The notes under the pieces are model-generated. The model saw only the letters and a program-made list of their open reading frames with translations. It searched no databases and was not told the DNA's origin. Source: Tanytarsus gracilentus (taxonomy: Eukaryota > Arthropoda > Insecta > Diptera > Chironomidae). Taken from it: a DNA stretch of 64,000 nucleotides. Numbering within the stretch: the stretch's first letter is position 1; each line of letters starts with the position of its first letter. The translations under genes and the position numbers were made by a program. Below are positions 49,901 through 61,708 of the stretch, in pieces. Location: the NCBI GenBank assembly GCA_038502055.1, contig JAXRKN010000041.1:211001-275000 (forward strand), in the 5' to 3' direction.

Positions 49901-51731
49901 TAGAGTTCGTATTAATTTCCAAAGGTTTCGATTTTAAATTCTCCTCATCTACACCCAAGTCGCTTCCAATCAAACGACTAATGGAGAATTTTACTGGCTG
50001 CTGCTTGCTACTTGACGAATCGTTACAATTTTTCACTGGTTCTTTCATAGGCGCTTCCTTTTCGGGAAAAGGGATAGGTTTGATGTTGAGCTTTGATACA
50101 TGTTGCAATGGTGGCGGAGATGGTGTAGAGCTTGTCGATGAAGACTCTTTTTCATCTTCGTATTCGTCTATCGGTATGGTACTAGCACTGCTCGGATCCC
50201 GCGGTAGTTTAACAACCAACTTCGGAACAACTTTTTCAAATGTTGGCGCAACTGAGGATCCTGAATTTGTGTAATGAACGGCCTTTAGGGTGAGCTTGGG
50301 TATTGACACTTCTTGCGGTAATTGTTCTTGTTCTATAACTGATAAATCAGAATCATCATCTTTATCTTCATCGCGAATGGAAGAAGAAGGCAATGGGTGA
50401 ACGTGAGTTTTTTTTACTTGATTTGCTTTTATCAATATTTTTGGGATTGCAGTCTGATGATGTTCGGCAGAGTCGTAGGGTATTGATGAACTGGAATTTA
50501 TTACAGTCATGGTGTCGTTATCAGTTGTTTTAATTGTTAACTTCGGTACAGGCGGTAATATTTGTGGTGATGATTGTGACTGTTCCGGAATGGGCTTTAT
50601 GGTTAGCTTAGGTGAAGCGATAGCATTATGATAGTGGTGATTTGTAGTTTTACGCTTCACTGATGATATCGTAGCATTTGTCTCATGGTTGAGGTGATAA
50701 AAAGCTTCCGCGCTGTTATTATCCTTCTTAATGGTCAATTTCGGAATAGTTTGATTCTCTAGAATACTATTTACACTGTGATCAACTTGCTGGTGCTGTG
50801 TGAGCTGTGATGAGTTAAGACCAGTAATTTTTAATTTAGGCACAATGGTGAGCTCAGATTGCTCATTATTAAGCGAAGTGTCGAGAATATTGCGTAGATG
50901 GAGCTTGGGAACCACTTGAATTGACGGCGAACGATGTTGCGTATGTGTGTCGTTGTAAGCTTGCTCATAAGACGATTCCGACGATAATGAGGACGATGAA
51001 GAGAGTGTTGGAGATATGGACTGTTTTGTTGTTACAAGAGGAGGCGGTGGCGGTGGTGATTTAATAGTTATTTTTGCGGAACTTTCGTAAGCATTGATGT
51101 TTGGTGGCAATTTAATAACTGTTCTTATTGGCTCGCGATTTAAATTTATTTTGAGCGGCTCCACTTTACGACTCTCTTCGATCGCCACTGGCGGCTGGTG
51201 AGCATATTTGAGGAGCGAAGATGATGATGATGTACTCTCGTCCATTTTATTTTGGTGGAGATTAAAATATTGAGATTCCAGTCGATGATTATGATTAGTC
51301 TTTACGGGTGACGGCTTTAGCAAGCAATTTTCCAAAATTGATTTAGTGCTCGTCTCCGAATTATTATTATTGTTACGCTGCAATATTTCACTTAGATTAT
51401 TAAATTTCTTATGACTATTTGTAGTTGCGCTTAAATCCAATTCTTTTTCTGATGATCGCTTAGGCGAATTTTTCTCTTCATACTGGGGATTAGTAACAAT
51501 GGCTGATGCATTTCTATGTCCACTTCCCACAGGTGAGGGCATTATCAAATCATTAGTTTTATTTTCAGACTGTAGCTGCTGGCCATTCGAAGTTGTCTCA
51601 TGATGTTTAGGCGTTGCAAGAAGCGAAGATAAGAGAGGAGAATTGGTATTATCTCCACTAACTTCTTGCTGATTCTCTATTGTTGTAGATAAAGTGCCGT
51701 TGCTTTTTCTCGGAGGATCAACTTCATTCAT
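46951..51731 (-). CDS. e(y)3: SAYP / enhancer of yellow 3 (PHF10-like) chromatin factor
   Basis: Nuclear coactivator linking PBAP-type SWI/SNF remodelling to TFIID in flies. Eight exons fit one frame: 51731-48861, 48789-48578, 48520-48089, 48032-47856, 47797-47659, 47606-47468, 47409-47224 and 47162-46951, together 1455 residues. The first 957 residues come from one exon: Ser/Asn-rich, with nine PKLxIK-like motifs (about 273-552) and AT-hook-like RGRGRPKK and GRGRVRGRGRLKR. The SAY region follows (IAEYLGVKSFKRKYPDLVRR, CDLGLTAVYSSEILDIM, YPISLVPGQFSEYYEKYTPE), then an acidic Ser stretch and two C-terminal PHD fingers (CRVCSQTPF..CSTC; CIQCDRGYHIYCLGL..CFRKQKN). All intron phases agree, which supports the exon model. 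Confidence 0.93.
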
Positions 51732-53572
51732 GCTGCAATTTCAATTGTGATAATTTTAAGCTTTTCACAACATTTTCAATTCCTGGCTCTATTGTGCGTG
51801 ATATTTTACAATTTTTTATTTCTAAAAAAGAAGAAGAAAAACTGTGAGAACTCCTGTGACGGTTATTCTATGTAGTTAGTATTTATTAAAGTATGTATGT
51901 GCAAGGAAAACTTGTTGCGACACATCAAAAGTTGAGTTGAACACATAATATTATGTGGAAAATTATATTATGGGCATAGTTTTACATTTGAATGAAACGA
52001 GACATAAATGTTAGCAAATTAGAAGAAAACACTAACATAAATTTTTCCTTCGGTTTAAATGATACATATGGATTTTTTTATAATGGTGGCTCTCAATTAT
52101 GTATACTGTATACCATCAAAGAAGTACAAGTCTTAAATATTTTTAAAAAATTTTACGAGAGCCCTCAAAGGCTTTAAAATTCTATGAAAATTGGAAGCAA
52201 ATGCTTATCGATGCGTTCAAAAGTTCCCTCTAAATTTCCCTATATTCACGACACTATATGAAGCAAATATATTTTTCTCTATTATACAGTTCGCAATACA
52301 GTCAAACACACATAAAGTAGGGAATATACAGTGTCTACGCGCACATACAAATGCACATTACACATCTTCTGCTGCTTTCGACGATTGAACATTTTTTCCT
52401 TTCGGGAAGGCATAGCACAAAAACTCTTCACATCATTATCAAAATAGCGGTTGGCGAATAATGTTTTATCACCAGAATAGCATTTTGCGCCGAAAAACTA
52501 ATGTAAAATTGCACTACGAATAATTTTTACTTTATAACCACACTAATTTCCTGTAGTATGTATTCCATTTTCTTTTTTTCATACAACCATCATCGTCATC
52601 ATATATATTTTATTGTACATTTGTGTTGAAAATTCATCATGAAATTTTATGACCCGACTTTTTTTTTAAGTGACTTATTTCAACCGATGCCGTCCGAGAA
52701 GTGCGTTTTTTAATTTCCCGCGTTTCTACTAGGCTTGTTTTAATATAACTTAAGTATAAGCAAGAGAGCTGAAAATATTTTCGTATATACAGCATAAACG
52801 GACCGTCGTGAAGAGAAACTTTTTTCTTTCTTTTTTCTTAGCGTACTATCGTGAGATTTTCCTGCATGAAAACCAATTGTTTACATCGTATTGACTCTAA
52901 CTCATACATCTTGCACCTTTTATGAACGACTTCCTTAATTTCATCACTATTTAAATTTAATGCACACAAAGATCTAAGCATACCTTTTTTTGATACTAGA
53001 CAATTAACGCAACTTTATTTTGCTTTTTTATCATTAAACTCGAATCTTTGCACCTATATTTTTAACTTCTTTAAAAAACACAATGCACGGGGATGCAAGT
53101 TAAAACACTTTTAGTTTTTATTTAAAGTTAAATCACTTTTAAATTCATAAATGTATTTAACTGATGCTTTTTCGACAAAAATTCTGATATTTCGACGAAG
53201 CCGTCCAACTTAAGAGGGAACACCGAAACTCGAATATCCGACATTCTTCAAACCACAAACGAGGCCAATTTTTTTTTTGTTTTACATAACTTTAATATTT
53301 CAGTATACTATTAAAGTGTTTGAGACTTTTTTAAACCGTTTAGAGTGTAAAAATATGAATTCAATTTTTATTGCATTTCTTTTTTATTTTGTTCTGCACT
53401 AAAATGTTTAAATTTTAATGGTTATTGGGTCCAGCCCCTCTTTTTCGAACTTCCTCGTCAGTCAGTCAATCAGTTTCGAAAAAAAAATCTAGAGAAATAG
53501 TATAAGAAAATTTTTCTTATTTTATCCTAAACTAACGTGATTTCGTGATTTAGAGTTCTTTCAAAATCGAAA
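51732..53572. other. divergent intergenic region between e(y)3 and the ArfGAP gene
   Basis: No protein-like frame or repeat was recognised. Promoters of both flanking genes must lie here, since they are transcribed away from each other. Confidence 0.45.
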
Positions 53573-55580
53573 ATGAACAAGAAAGATGACAAAAAAACAA
53601 AGCTGATACAGGAGAAGTGCAATACGGTAAGGAATATCATAAATAATGAAAATCATTATATATTTTTGTCAAGAGATGTTTGTCTATTTGTGCGTAACGC
53701 TTGACAGTTCGTTTTTTCATTTTGATAACGATATGCATTTTTTTAGATACTTAATCAATTGCTGCGAGATGAGGACAATAAATATTGTGCCGGTTAGTTA
53801 TTAATCTTATTTTTAATCACTGCCACCTATGCATTGGATGATTGATTATGCGATTAACTATGAATAACATAATTTTTAACTCGTTTTTTAGATTGTGATG
53901 CAAAATCACCGCGGTGGGCATCTACCAACATAGGAATTTTTCTCTGCATAAGGTATCATATTTAGTGAGGTATTTCTTTAAAATTTAATAACACTTATCA
54001 CACAGATGCTCGGGAATTCATCGCTCTTTGGGTGTTCACATCTCACGAGTTAAATCTGTTAATCTTGATACGTGGGCACCGGAACAAGTTGGTAAGATTA
54101 AATTCAATTTTTCACCTTTACTCGTATTTTTCGTCAAATATATTTCACTATATTGAATATCATCCGTGTCCGCCATCAAACTGAATTTAATTAAACTTTA
54201 TGCTTATTTGCTTTATTTTAATTTTTAATTAAGTGAAACTTGTAATTACTAGCATGGAGAGATAGCCCAAACAAATATTTTAATCTTCTACTTATTGCTC
54301 TTTCGTGCTGCTTTAATTTGGGTATTTAAAAGAGTTTTTTGTTCAATGAACTTCGAAAAGTCGTCTTGAGTGCACTGGCTCTTTGAGGAAAGAAGGTTTT
54401 TTTTTCTTTTCGTTTCCTTCTGCAGTCGACTACAAAAGGCATGCAGATGCAGGACCCATGAAATTGAAGATTGTTTTCTCGAATTTAAGATGTCTAAAAA
54501 TTTCCCATCATATAGCTCAAATTTCTTGGAAGTTCTAAAAACATGAAAAGCGTTTTTTTGCCATTAAAGAAAATTTTCTTAATTCATCGTCTCTTTGCAG
54601 TGAGCTTACAGCAAATGGGAAATTCCCGGGGAAGAGCAGTCTATGAGGCATTGCTTTCTGATAACTTTCGACGACCGCAAACTGATTCGGCACTTGAAAG
54701 CTTCATTAGAGCCAAGTATGAGCAGAAGAAATATATTGCACGCGAATGGATTCCACCCCAGTTTCCACCTCAAGTCGATTGGGATAAGGAGATTGAAGAA
54801 GAGTTAGAAAATCAAAAGCGCAAAAAGAAACTGACAGCATCGGTTAATGCTTCAGGAGCTTCGATTATACAGGAGCCTCCAAAGTCAAAAACAACTACTC
54901 CTAGTTCGAATGTTGTTCCTGCCCCTCTCAAGCCACCCAGTCATTCTCCTAAAAGCTCTCGACATTCGGAAATTAAAATGAGTGCAAATTCAAATACTGC
55001 TCCCGCCGCTTCTTTAAATTGTACTGACTTACTTGGACTTGATTCTTCGTTAACTGGCAGTGCAACTTCTGTTATTCCGCAAAAATGCATTACCGATACA
55101 TTTGACTTCTTTTCAATAACAGATTCGACTAACGCACAGAGTAAGCATGAGTTTTCAATAACTAACATCGAGACTTCATTGAAGCAAGAAGAGGATGACT
55201 TTTTTAGTCAAAAGTCCCTGGATAATGGAGCTGAAAAGGGAAAACTCACCAAGGATAGTATTCTTGCACTCTACGGAAAATCAACAATCATGCCTGCATT
55301 CCAAGCTCCTCCTTCTTCGTCTGCTCAATTACCAGGCTTTAATCAACAACAACAACCTATCGTTCCAGATTCGTCATCTTTTTTCTACGCATCTGCTCAA
55401 AAGCAACAACAGCAGTTCATTCCAACAACAATGCAGCCAATTTTCGATAACGGAAATGGGAACAATGGAAATTTCTTGGGACTTAGTGCAACACCGACTT
55501 TGCAATCGCAGCAAATTAATCGCTTAAATGAAGAAAATATTAAAAAGATTGAAAGTCTTAATTTTAATAATTTTAAGTAG
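53573..55580 (+). CDS. stromal-membrane-associated ArfGAP (SMAP1/2 type)
   Basis: GTPase-activating protein for Arf acting in clathrin-dependent vesicle traffic. Exons 53573-53626, 53747-53792, 53892-53952, 54006-54091 and 54601-55580 join to 408 residues. The ArfGAP zinc finger is at about 32-55 (YCADCDAKSPRWASTNIGIF, then LCIRCSGIHRSLG), with the arginine finger in IHRSLG and then VHISRVKSVNLDTW. KKYIAREWIPPQFPPQVDW after the finger is typical of the SMAP subgroup. The C-terminal half is Ser/Gln-rich and disordered (DLLGLD, runs of Gln), where clathrin and CALM bind in the family. The 509-bp last intron holds nothing recognisable. Confidence 0.93.
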
Positions 55581-56112
55581 TCATAAACAATGAAAAAAAT
55601 TTCTTACTATGCTTGAATTTCTTGAAACTTTATGCATAGAAGAATTTTTCAAAGATTGATTACATACTTATAAAATGTAAAACTTATAACTTCATATAAA
55701 GAAATCCACTAAATTACTGCGTCTATGAAATCACATGCACCACACTTTTTATGGATCTTGTGCAATTGCATTTTATTATGTTCATTTATATATTATTACA
55801 AACACAAAATCAAAGTTTTGTCAAAAATTAAATATTTTTCTGTCCCGCTCGACGACCAATATCGTGAAATGAGACTAAAGAAATAAATTTTTTTTTTATT
55901 AAAAAAACTTTTTATTGCATTTTGAAACATCTTTATTATTTGCTTTCAAACTCTAATTTAAGGTAAAAATTGGAAATACTCGGAAAAAAGCTTGATTAAT
56001 TTTAAAGATAAGCTGAACTTGAAAATGCAAAACTAAGAACTCCATAGGATGAAAATATGTGTGTAAATGAAATTTGGTTCTTGCGGCAACATGATTGTTT
56101 GAACAATCCCAA
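55581..56112. other. convergent 3' regions of the ArfGAP and FKBP12 genes
   Basis: AT-rich, with AATAAA-like signals and no coding content. Confidence 0.5.
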
Positions 56113-56975
56113 TTACTCCAATCCCAAAAGTTCTACCTCGAAAGTCAAAGTAGCATTTCCAGGGATTACACCTAATGATGGAAATTTTTAAGAGGATTTT
56201 GCATTTAATGCTTTTTTTTCATGCCAATGGTAAATTTTTCTCGAACGATCTCTTACCAGGGTGTCCACGAGGTCCATAAGCATAATCAGGCGAGCAAATG
56301 AGCTTAGCTTTTTGACCGACACTCAAACGAGCGAAACCTTCGTCCCATCCTAACGAATCCGTCAATATAAATTAAATTTTGAAATTATAAAGTTTATACG
56401 AACCTCTTATCACCTCTCCTTTTCCAATCTATTAAAAAAAATTTAGTGTGTATTATTTTACACCTCATCTCTCAAGATCATCTCGAGCAAATTTGAATTA
56501 GAGAAAATAAAAAGAAATTACCTTGAACTTAAAAGGTTTGCCCCTGGTACGGCTTGAATCGAATACCTTTCCGTTATCGAGAGTTCCTAAAAAAAGATTT
56601 TGATAGATGTAACTCATCGTTGAATTTTAAAATAGGTTTCTTCATTTTTTGAATCTTAACCAAGATCCATTACATGTGACTTTCACGGCATTACCCAAAT
56701 GTGGGTATTATTTTTTAAAGTTTTACATGCTAAATTCCGCTGTTTTGTTCCAAGTTTTTCAGAATTTTTAGTTATTTTACCTGTATAGTGAGCCACCACA
56801 GTTTGGCCATTCTTTGGAAAAGTTGTTCCTAAAAAAAAAATGGTAATTTTCTCGCAAATCGATAGCATTTTTTAATTTAATATTTTGACTTTTTTTTTAT
56901 CAATTCCACAGATTACTCATGCTCTAACTAATATTTACCGTCTCCTTCTTGAATGGTAATTACTTCCACGCCCAT
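56113..56975 (-). CDS. FKBP12 peptidyl-prolyl isomerase
   Basis: Small cytosolic proline isomerase that binds FK506/rapamycin and modulates ryanodine and TGF-beta-type receptors. Six small exons: 56975-56939, 56828-56781, 56586-56522, 56428-56404, 56349-56257 and 56171-56113, total 108 residues, exactly the family length. Sequence features are MGVEVITIQEGDG, FPKNGQTVVAHYTG, GKVFDSSRTRGKPFKF, GKGEVIRGWDEGF, LSVGQKAKLICSPDYAYG and the end FEVELLGLE. The residues lining the FKBP pocket (Tyr in HYTG, the Asp in VFDSS, the Trp in RGWDEG, the Tyr in AYG) are all present. The gene is divergent from the kinesin-like fragment with only 182 bp between starts. Confidence 0.96.
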
Positions 56976-57157
56976 TTTAAAGCTTTTTGCAACTCTTTTT
57001 AATAAAAATAAAAATTATTTTTTCCTTGGCTTCTTTTCTTCCACTTTGCGGCGGCTACGATTCATAATGACGTCATGTTCTTTTGCTTCACTTTTTTAAA
57101 TATTGTAGATACGTTATGTATTGTAATGGCAGGAACCGTTAGTCGTTAGTTAATATC

Positions 57158-57603
57158 ATGGTCTCAAAAGGACAGGATTTGTATACATTTAATCATGTAT
57201 TCATGCCTGGTGACACTCAAGAGAAAGTCTATTTAGACTGTGTCCAGCCTATGATTGGAAAATTGTTTGAGGGCTTATGGGTAAATTTAAAAAAGCAAGC
57301 AGTATACTTTACATTCCAAGAAAAGACGATCGTCAGCATGCAAAGACAGTTGATTTTAATATTTTGCTTAGTTTCGTTAAATTTAGTTGTCTCTGGTCCT
57401 ATCGGCCTCGAATTTTGCCGAATTTTGAAGAACCTGACCCAAGTTACAACATTGTGATCGATCAAAAGCAAAATGGAACGCAAAATCTTCGCATTCGAGT
57501 TAATGGACTAAATATAGCACTACCAGCTGAGGAACAAGATGAAAATCAATTACCCTCTCAAGCAATGGACATTGCTTCACTTTTAGGCTTGCAATCATCA
57601 TGA
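57158..57603 (+). CDS. short protein starting like a kinesin motor, truncated
   Basis: The first exon, 57158-57280, encodes YTFNHVFMPGDTQEKVYLDC and QPMIGKLFEG, which matches the kinesin segment just before the P-loop (FxFDxVFxxxxxQxxVYxxxxxxLVxxxFEG). Where kinesins continue YNATVLAYGQTGSGKT, this gene instead splices (GTAAAT..GTCAG, 57281-57336) into a second exon, 57337-57603, that ends QAMDIASLLGLQSS with no resemblance to a motor. The product is about 129 residues, without a nucleotide-binding site. This could be a chimeric remnant. The resemblance is over about 30 residues only, so the kinesin origin is probable rather than certain. Confidence 0.5.
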
Positions 57604-57673
57604 AGTAAATAGATTAGTTAATAATATCGAGTTAAAATTAAATTATAAAATAAAAATAAAAAATGATGACGCA

Positions 57674-59127
57674 ATGGATTGGCAGAATGATGGAAATGCA
57701 ATTGCGCATGAAAATGATGAAGATAATGTCAATAATGATGTTAACAACGAACAAGTGATTGATGACAATCTTGTTCCACGAGAAAATGAAATCGTTGTTA
57801 ACTTTAATAATTTGAGAGTCATGGGTTCCATTTTCTCGTGGAATAAAATATCATGCGCTAAATCGCTTTGTTTCATTGATGACAGTGTAAGTGAAGCAGT
57901 CGCCATCAATCCGTTGATAGCAAGTATTATCACGGAAGATGGAAAACTTCACCCCGTGAATATGCATATCCTTCCGATTGCAACACGTGATGCTCTTGCA
58001 GAGCTACATCGTGGCCGGAAGGTTTATGCTGGCAAAAGAGCTTATGCACGCTTTGACGAGCTTCATATTCCTCGTTGGGCACTCGTGAAGGACAAAGACG
58101 AAAGCTACACTCGAGAAGAATTGCATAACATGCCTCAAATCGATTGTCTTGGACATGTCTCAAATCGACTATTGAATCGGCTTACAGATGGAATTTTCAG
58201 GGTGAAAAATGAATGCGATGATGGGATGCAACAAGAAGGCGAGGATGAAATTGTTTTAGTCGATGTCGTAGTTCTAAAACATCATTTTGCACGTGGTGAT
58301 ATTTACAATTTTAATAGTCGAGAGTATGAGTTGGTTGAAGGTTTATTCGAATATTTAACTACTCATGTTGTCGCTAATGAAAATTTCGCCATTTTTGCAC
58401 AATATACACGCGCGACTATTGACAATTCGTACATCCATCTTGCAGACAACCCCAGTGACCATGAACAATATAATCCTCTCATGGAATTTATTAAAACATT
58501 TCGTCATGCGCATGCTGTTGCAAGCATTATTAACGAAGACATGTCACCTCAAAATTGTGAAGTGTTTGAGAGAGCTGCTCGGCATTTTGAGAAGCTGAGA
58601 TTTTTCTCGGGTCAGTCAGGAGGTGACACTTTGGCGGATGAAATTACAGCAACACTAAAATTTATCGCAAGGAAATATCGTGAAACAGGAATTCCATTCA
58701 AGCCTTCAATTTTTATTATTGATGTGCACTATTCGCTCCGTAATCATTGTGTCGGAAGAAATTTACAAGCATTGCCAAAAGCTCATAAACTTATTCGAAA
58801 GCTTCAAGTTGGTGGTGAATTAAATGGAACTTCTTTCTATAGTGATGTTAAGTATGTTCTCGAAAAGCCTGAAATTTTAATTTTCAATAATGATGGACAA
58901 CTAATTGGTTGTTTGCTCAACGACAACTGATATTCGAGCCACAACTAAATGAAGATGATAGAGCTTTACTATTTCATTATGCTGATGATTTATTTGTCGG
59001 ACACGATGATGATTTATTAATGGCTCTCTCAATCTTACAACGTGCAAAACTAACTCAGAGGACAATTTATTTTAACGCAACTGAAGAAGTACGCGAAATT
59101 CTTCAAATCTTAGCAGTCAATTGCTAA
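57674..59127 (+). CDS. unrecognised protein gene, frame break near its 3' end
   Basis: One long open frame (57674-58930, 418 residues) starts MDWQNDGNAIAHEN and has even, protein-like composition with an acidic start. Recognisable stretches include KVYAGKRAYARFDELHIPRW, FEYLTTHVVANENFAIFAQY and GRNLQALPKAHKLIRKLQ. I do not recognise a family, a signal peptide or a membrane segment. From about 58894 the coding signal moves to the -1 frame (LIFEPQLNEDDRALLFHYAD to 59127). The overlap has no classical slippery heptamer and no room for an intron, so an indel or sequencing error is likelier than programmed frameshifting. If joined, the protein would be about 480 residues. Confidence 0.6.
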
Positions 59128-60156
59128 GTTAGCTAAAAAAGAAAAAGGAAAAGAAAAAGGAAACGAAAAAGGTAAAGAAAATTGAGTGGTGGTAGCACTC
59201 GGTAAAATTTCTTTATTCTATTTTAACTTATATTCCGTGTAATTATAAGGTTTTGTCGTTGCTTGCTATCTAAGTGAGCAGTCTTGTGAATTACATTTGA
59301 AGATTACATTCTTTATGCACAAATTTAAAAGTTGGCGAGTGGGAGGGATGGTGGGAGTACTCATAAACTCTTAAATTTGTGCATAAAGTTTTTTTTGTGA
59401 GTTGTTCGCAACAAATTTCAATCATTAAAACATAAAGTCTGAATTAGCTATTAAAAATGATTTTATTTAATGATGTTATAGAGTAAAATTTTGCCGGAAG
59501 AGTGTAAGGAAATTGTAGGTATGTAAAAGAGCGTCCGCTAGTTTCGGCATTTTTAAACGAAAGAACAGAACGTACATTGATTCTTTGATCTGAAAGTTTT
59601 TTGAGAAGTGAGAGCACCGAGCGTTGTGGTAGTGAAAGTGCAACTGAGATTAGGTAAATTATATACTTTTTTTACGTGATTTAAAATTCACATCGACAGG
59701 TCCAACAATCTCGAATAGTAGTCAAAATTATTTTTCTGACCTTGCAGCCTTTTTTTGATGATTAGAAGAAGAAATCAAATGGGCTTGAAAAGTCTGGCGA
59801 CTCGCACGGGAGGACAAAATATCAACAAGAGGCGGAGGACACAAAAATTGCTTTCAAGGATTACGTTAAAAATGCAGGCATTCCACTTATTAAATTTTTA
59901 AAGCGTAGCATTGTTGTAGAGGATTAATTAATTATTTTGGTCTCAGTTGATTAAAGTTGTGCGACTCGAATATCTGATCAATAATTAAAAGTTATTTTCA
60001 TTCTAATAATATAATAAAAATAAAAAATTCAAATAAAAAACCCGTTTAAACGAGAAAGGTTTCCTTTTAGATTCGTGATGTTCATTAAAAAGATAATATG
60101 TTAATTTTCTTAAAACCTCCATTTTATTAATTTTTTTATAAAATTTGCTTCGAGAA
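59128..60156. other. intergenic, no gene seen
   Basis: It contains an A/G-rich tract at 59135-59185 and a perfect 18-bp inverted repeat (59311-59328 / 59371-59388). Nothing else is recognised. Confidence 0.45.
59311..59388. repeat. perfect 18-bp hairpin
   Basis: CTTTATGCACAAATTTAA pairs exactly with TTAAATTTGTGCATAAAG across a 42-bp, GGGAGGGATGG-containing loop. Its function is unknown. Confidence 0.8.
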
Positions 60157-60177
60157 ATTAGTCATTTTCGGGTACAC

Positions 60178-60268
60178 CCATTCTATCATTTTACTAATTA
60201 TTTTCTTAATTATGATAATTATCCTAATTATCAAAAAAATTAGATATAATTAGGATAATTAGAAAATA
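60178..60268. mobile_element. solo foldback-type arm inserted at a stop codon
   Basis: About 91 bp of ATAATTATCCTAATTATC-type sequence. It is flanked by 21-bp direct repeats ATTAGTCATKTTCGGGTACAC (60157-60177 and 60269-60289, one mismatch). On the minus strand the repeat is the last codons and TAA of the secreted-protein gene. Confidence 0.75.
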
Positions 60269-60269
60269 A

Positions 60270-61708
60270 TTAGTCATGTTCGGGTACACAAACTTGATAA
60301 GAGTTTCTCCTTCTTTCCGGACCACATCCTTCTAGAGCACCTAAAAATAACATTTTAATAGTTAAATTTTAAATCATTTTTTCAAATTTAACACCTAAAA
60401 GGATAAATTCTGAATGATCTCCACTGCTGTTGATTGTATTCAAATTGTCATCATTGTCTAGAGAGTTTTTAAATTATTTAATTATTTTAATTATTTTCAA
60501 TTACTTTTGATAATTAGATAATTAATGCTCACATTTCTCCTCTTTTAACGTTAAAATTTGCTATTTGGGTCATGTGGGTGGGTGGGAATGTACTTTCGCT
60601 TAAGTGAGATGTGTGTGAAATTTTCATTTCATCAAAAGTATTAAAAATCGCAAATTTAAAACGCAAAAATGCCAATAAGCGTTGCACTAATTTGATTTCA
60701 TTCAAGTACATTCATATACAATAAAATTCAAAATTTCAATGGCGATAAAGTTAACCGCGACTATTTCATTCGAGAGGAAAAACGACAAATTCGCATAATT
60801 ATCATAATTATCCTAAATAATTAAAATAATTAGGAAAATAATTAACCACTATGATTGCTAAAATTGTCATCTAGAGAGTTTGTTATCGATTCTGTTAGCT
60901 CTTCATCATCATTGTCATCACTTGAGATGCTTTTATCATGAAGAACGCGAGAGTCAAAGTCAATTGATCGTTTGAACATGTGTTCATGTTGAAGAGCCAC
61001 GGGGATGGGTTTCAAAAGTTTTACAACGGGTGAGCGAGCCATGAGGTTTGCATTCGGTATGGCGAATTCCACTGGCGAAGGCTGGCTTAATGTGGATGAA
61101 ATGTCAACCTTATATGGAGCTACGCGGGATTGCACAGGATAAGGCTCATTAGTCGACGAATGTACAAAATTATCCGTCTTGTACTTTGAATAATCATCGT
61201 TGTGATTATTTTGATTTACTTCCTTGGAGGCTGTTTTTACTTGAGCATTATTTTTCTCATGCTCGATTTCTACATTTTTCTTTAGATTATTGGACTTTTG
61301 TGCAGAGCGTAGTAGTAAATTTAACAACGATAACTGTGGATCTTTTCTATTCGGGATGACAATGAGACTAACATCATTTAGCTCTAAATGAACATTGAAT
61401 TTTCCACTCTGCTGTTGGTTTACATAAAGAATTTTTCTCTTTTGTACCGTAGAAGACTGGTCGGGATTTTGTTCAAATATGTTAATTGTTGAATTTTCTT
61501 CTAAAGGAGTTGGTGAGGAAGTTTCTTCCTTGAAAGAAGAACTTTCTATTTCAGAAACAGTAATTTTTTCGGGTTCTATAGTTGTTTTTGTTGCTGGTGA
61601 GCTTTCAGTGGTTGCTATAACGGTTGTACCTTCACTTTGTACATTAGGAATTTCCTTAGTATTCGTTAGCACGATAAGCAAAAATGAAAGGAGTAAATTT
61701 ATTTTCAT
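60270..61708 (-). CDS. secreted orphan protein; foldback element lies where its first intron would be
   Basis: The main exon, 61708-60847, starts with a signal peptide (MKINLLLSFLLIVLTNTKEI) followed by a Thr/Ser/Glu-rich region, FNVHLELNDVSLIVIPNRKD and a polar tail. Read straight on, it stops two codons later (SNHSG, then TAA). Splicing G|GTTAAT at 60846 to CTCTCTAG|AC at 60458 joins it in frame to 60457-60395 (NDDNLNTINSSGDHSEFILL). From there a normal intron leads to 60340-60270 (GALEGCGPERRRNSYQVCVP, then EHD and stop), total 331 residues. All three exons agree in phase. The family is not recognised; no membrane helix beyond the signal. The unspliced 288-residue version is the alternative. 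Confidence 0.6.
60471..60846. mobile_element. foldback-like element, copy filling an intron of the secreted-protein gene
   Basis: The core matches 7200-7575 (GGGTGGGTGGG, GAGATGTGTGTGAAA, GTTAACCGCGACTATTTCATT), between AATTATC/GATAATT-rich ends. On either side is a related 36-50 bp sequence (60421-60470 and 60847-60882, sharing CCACT..TTGATTG/ATGATTG and CTAGAGAGTTT), an imperfect flanking duplication. Confidence 0.7.

Noticed and set aside
58892..58930. Programmed -1 ribosomal frameshift in the orphan gene
   Set aside because: The frame relation fits, but no X XXY YYZ slippery heptamer or strong downstream structure is visible in the overlap; an indel or sequencing error is simpler.
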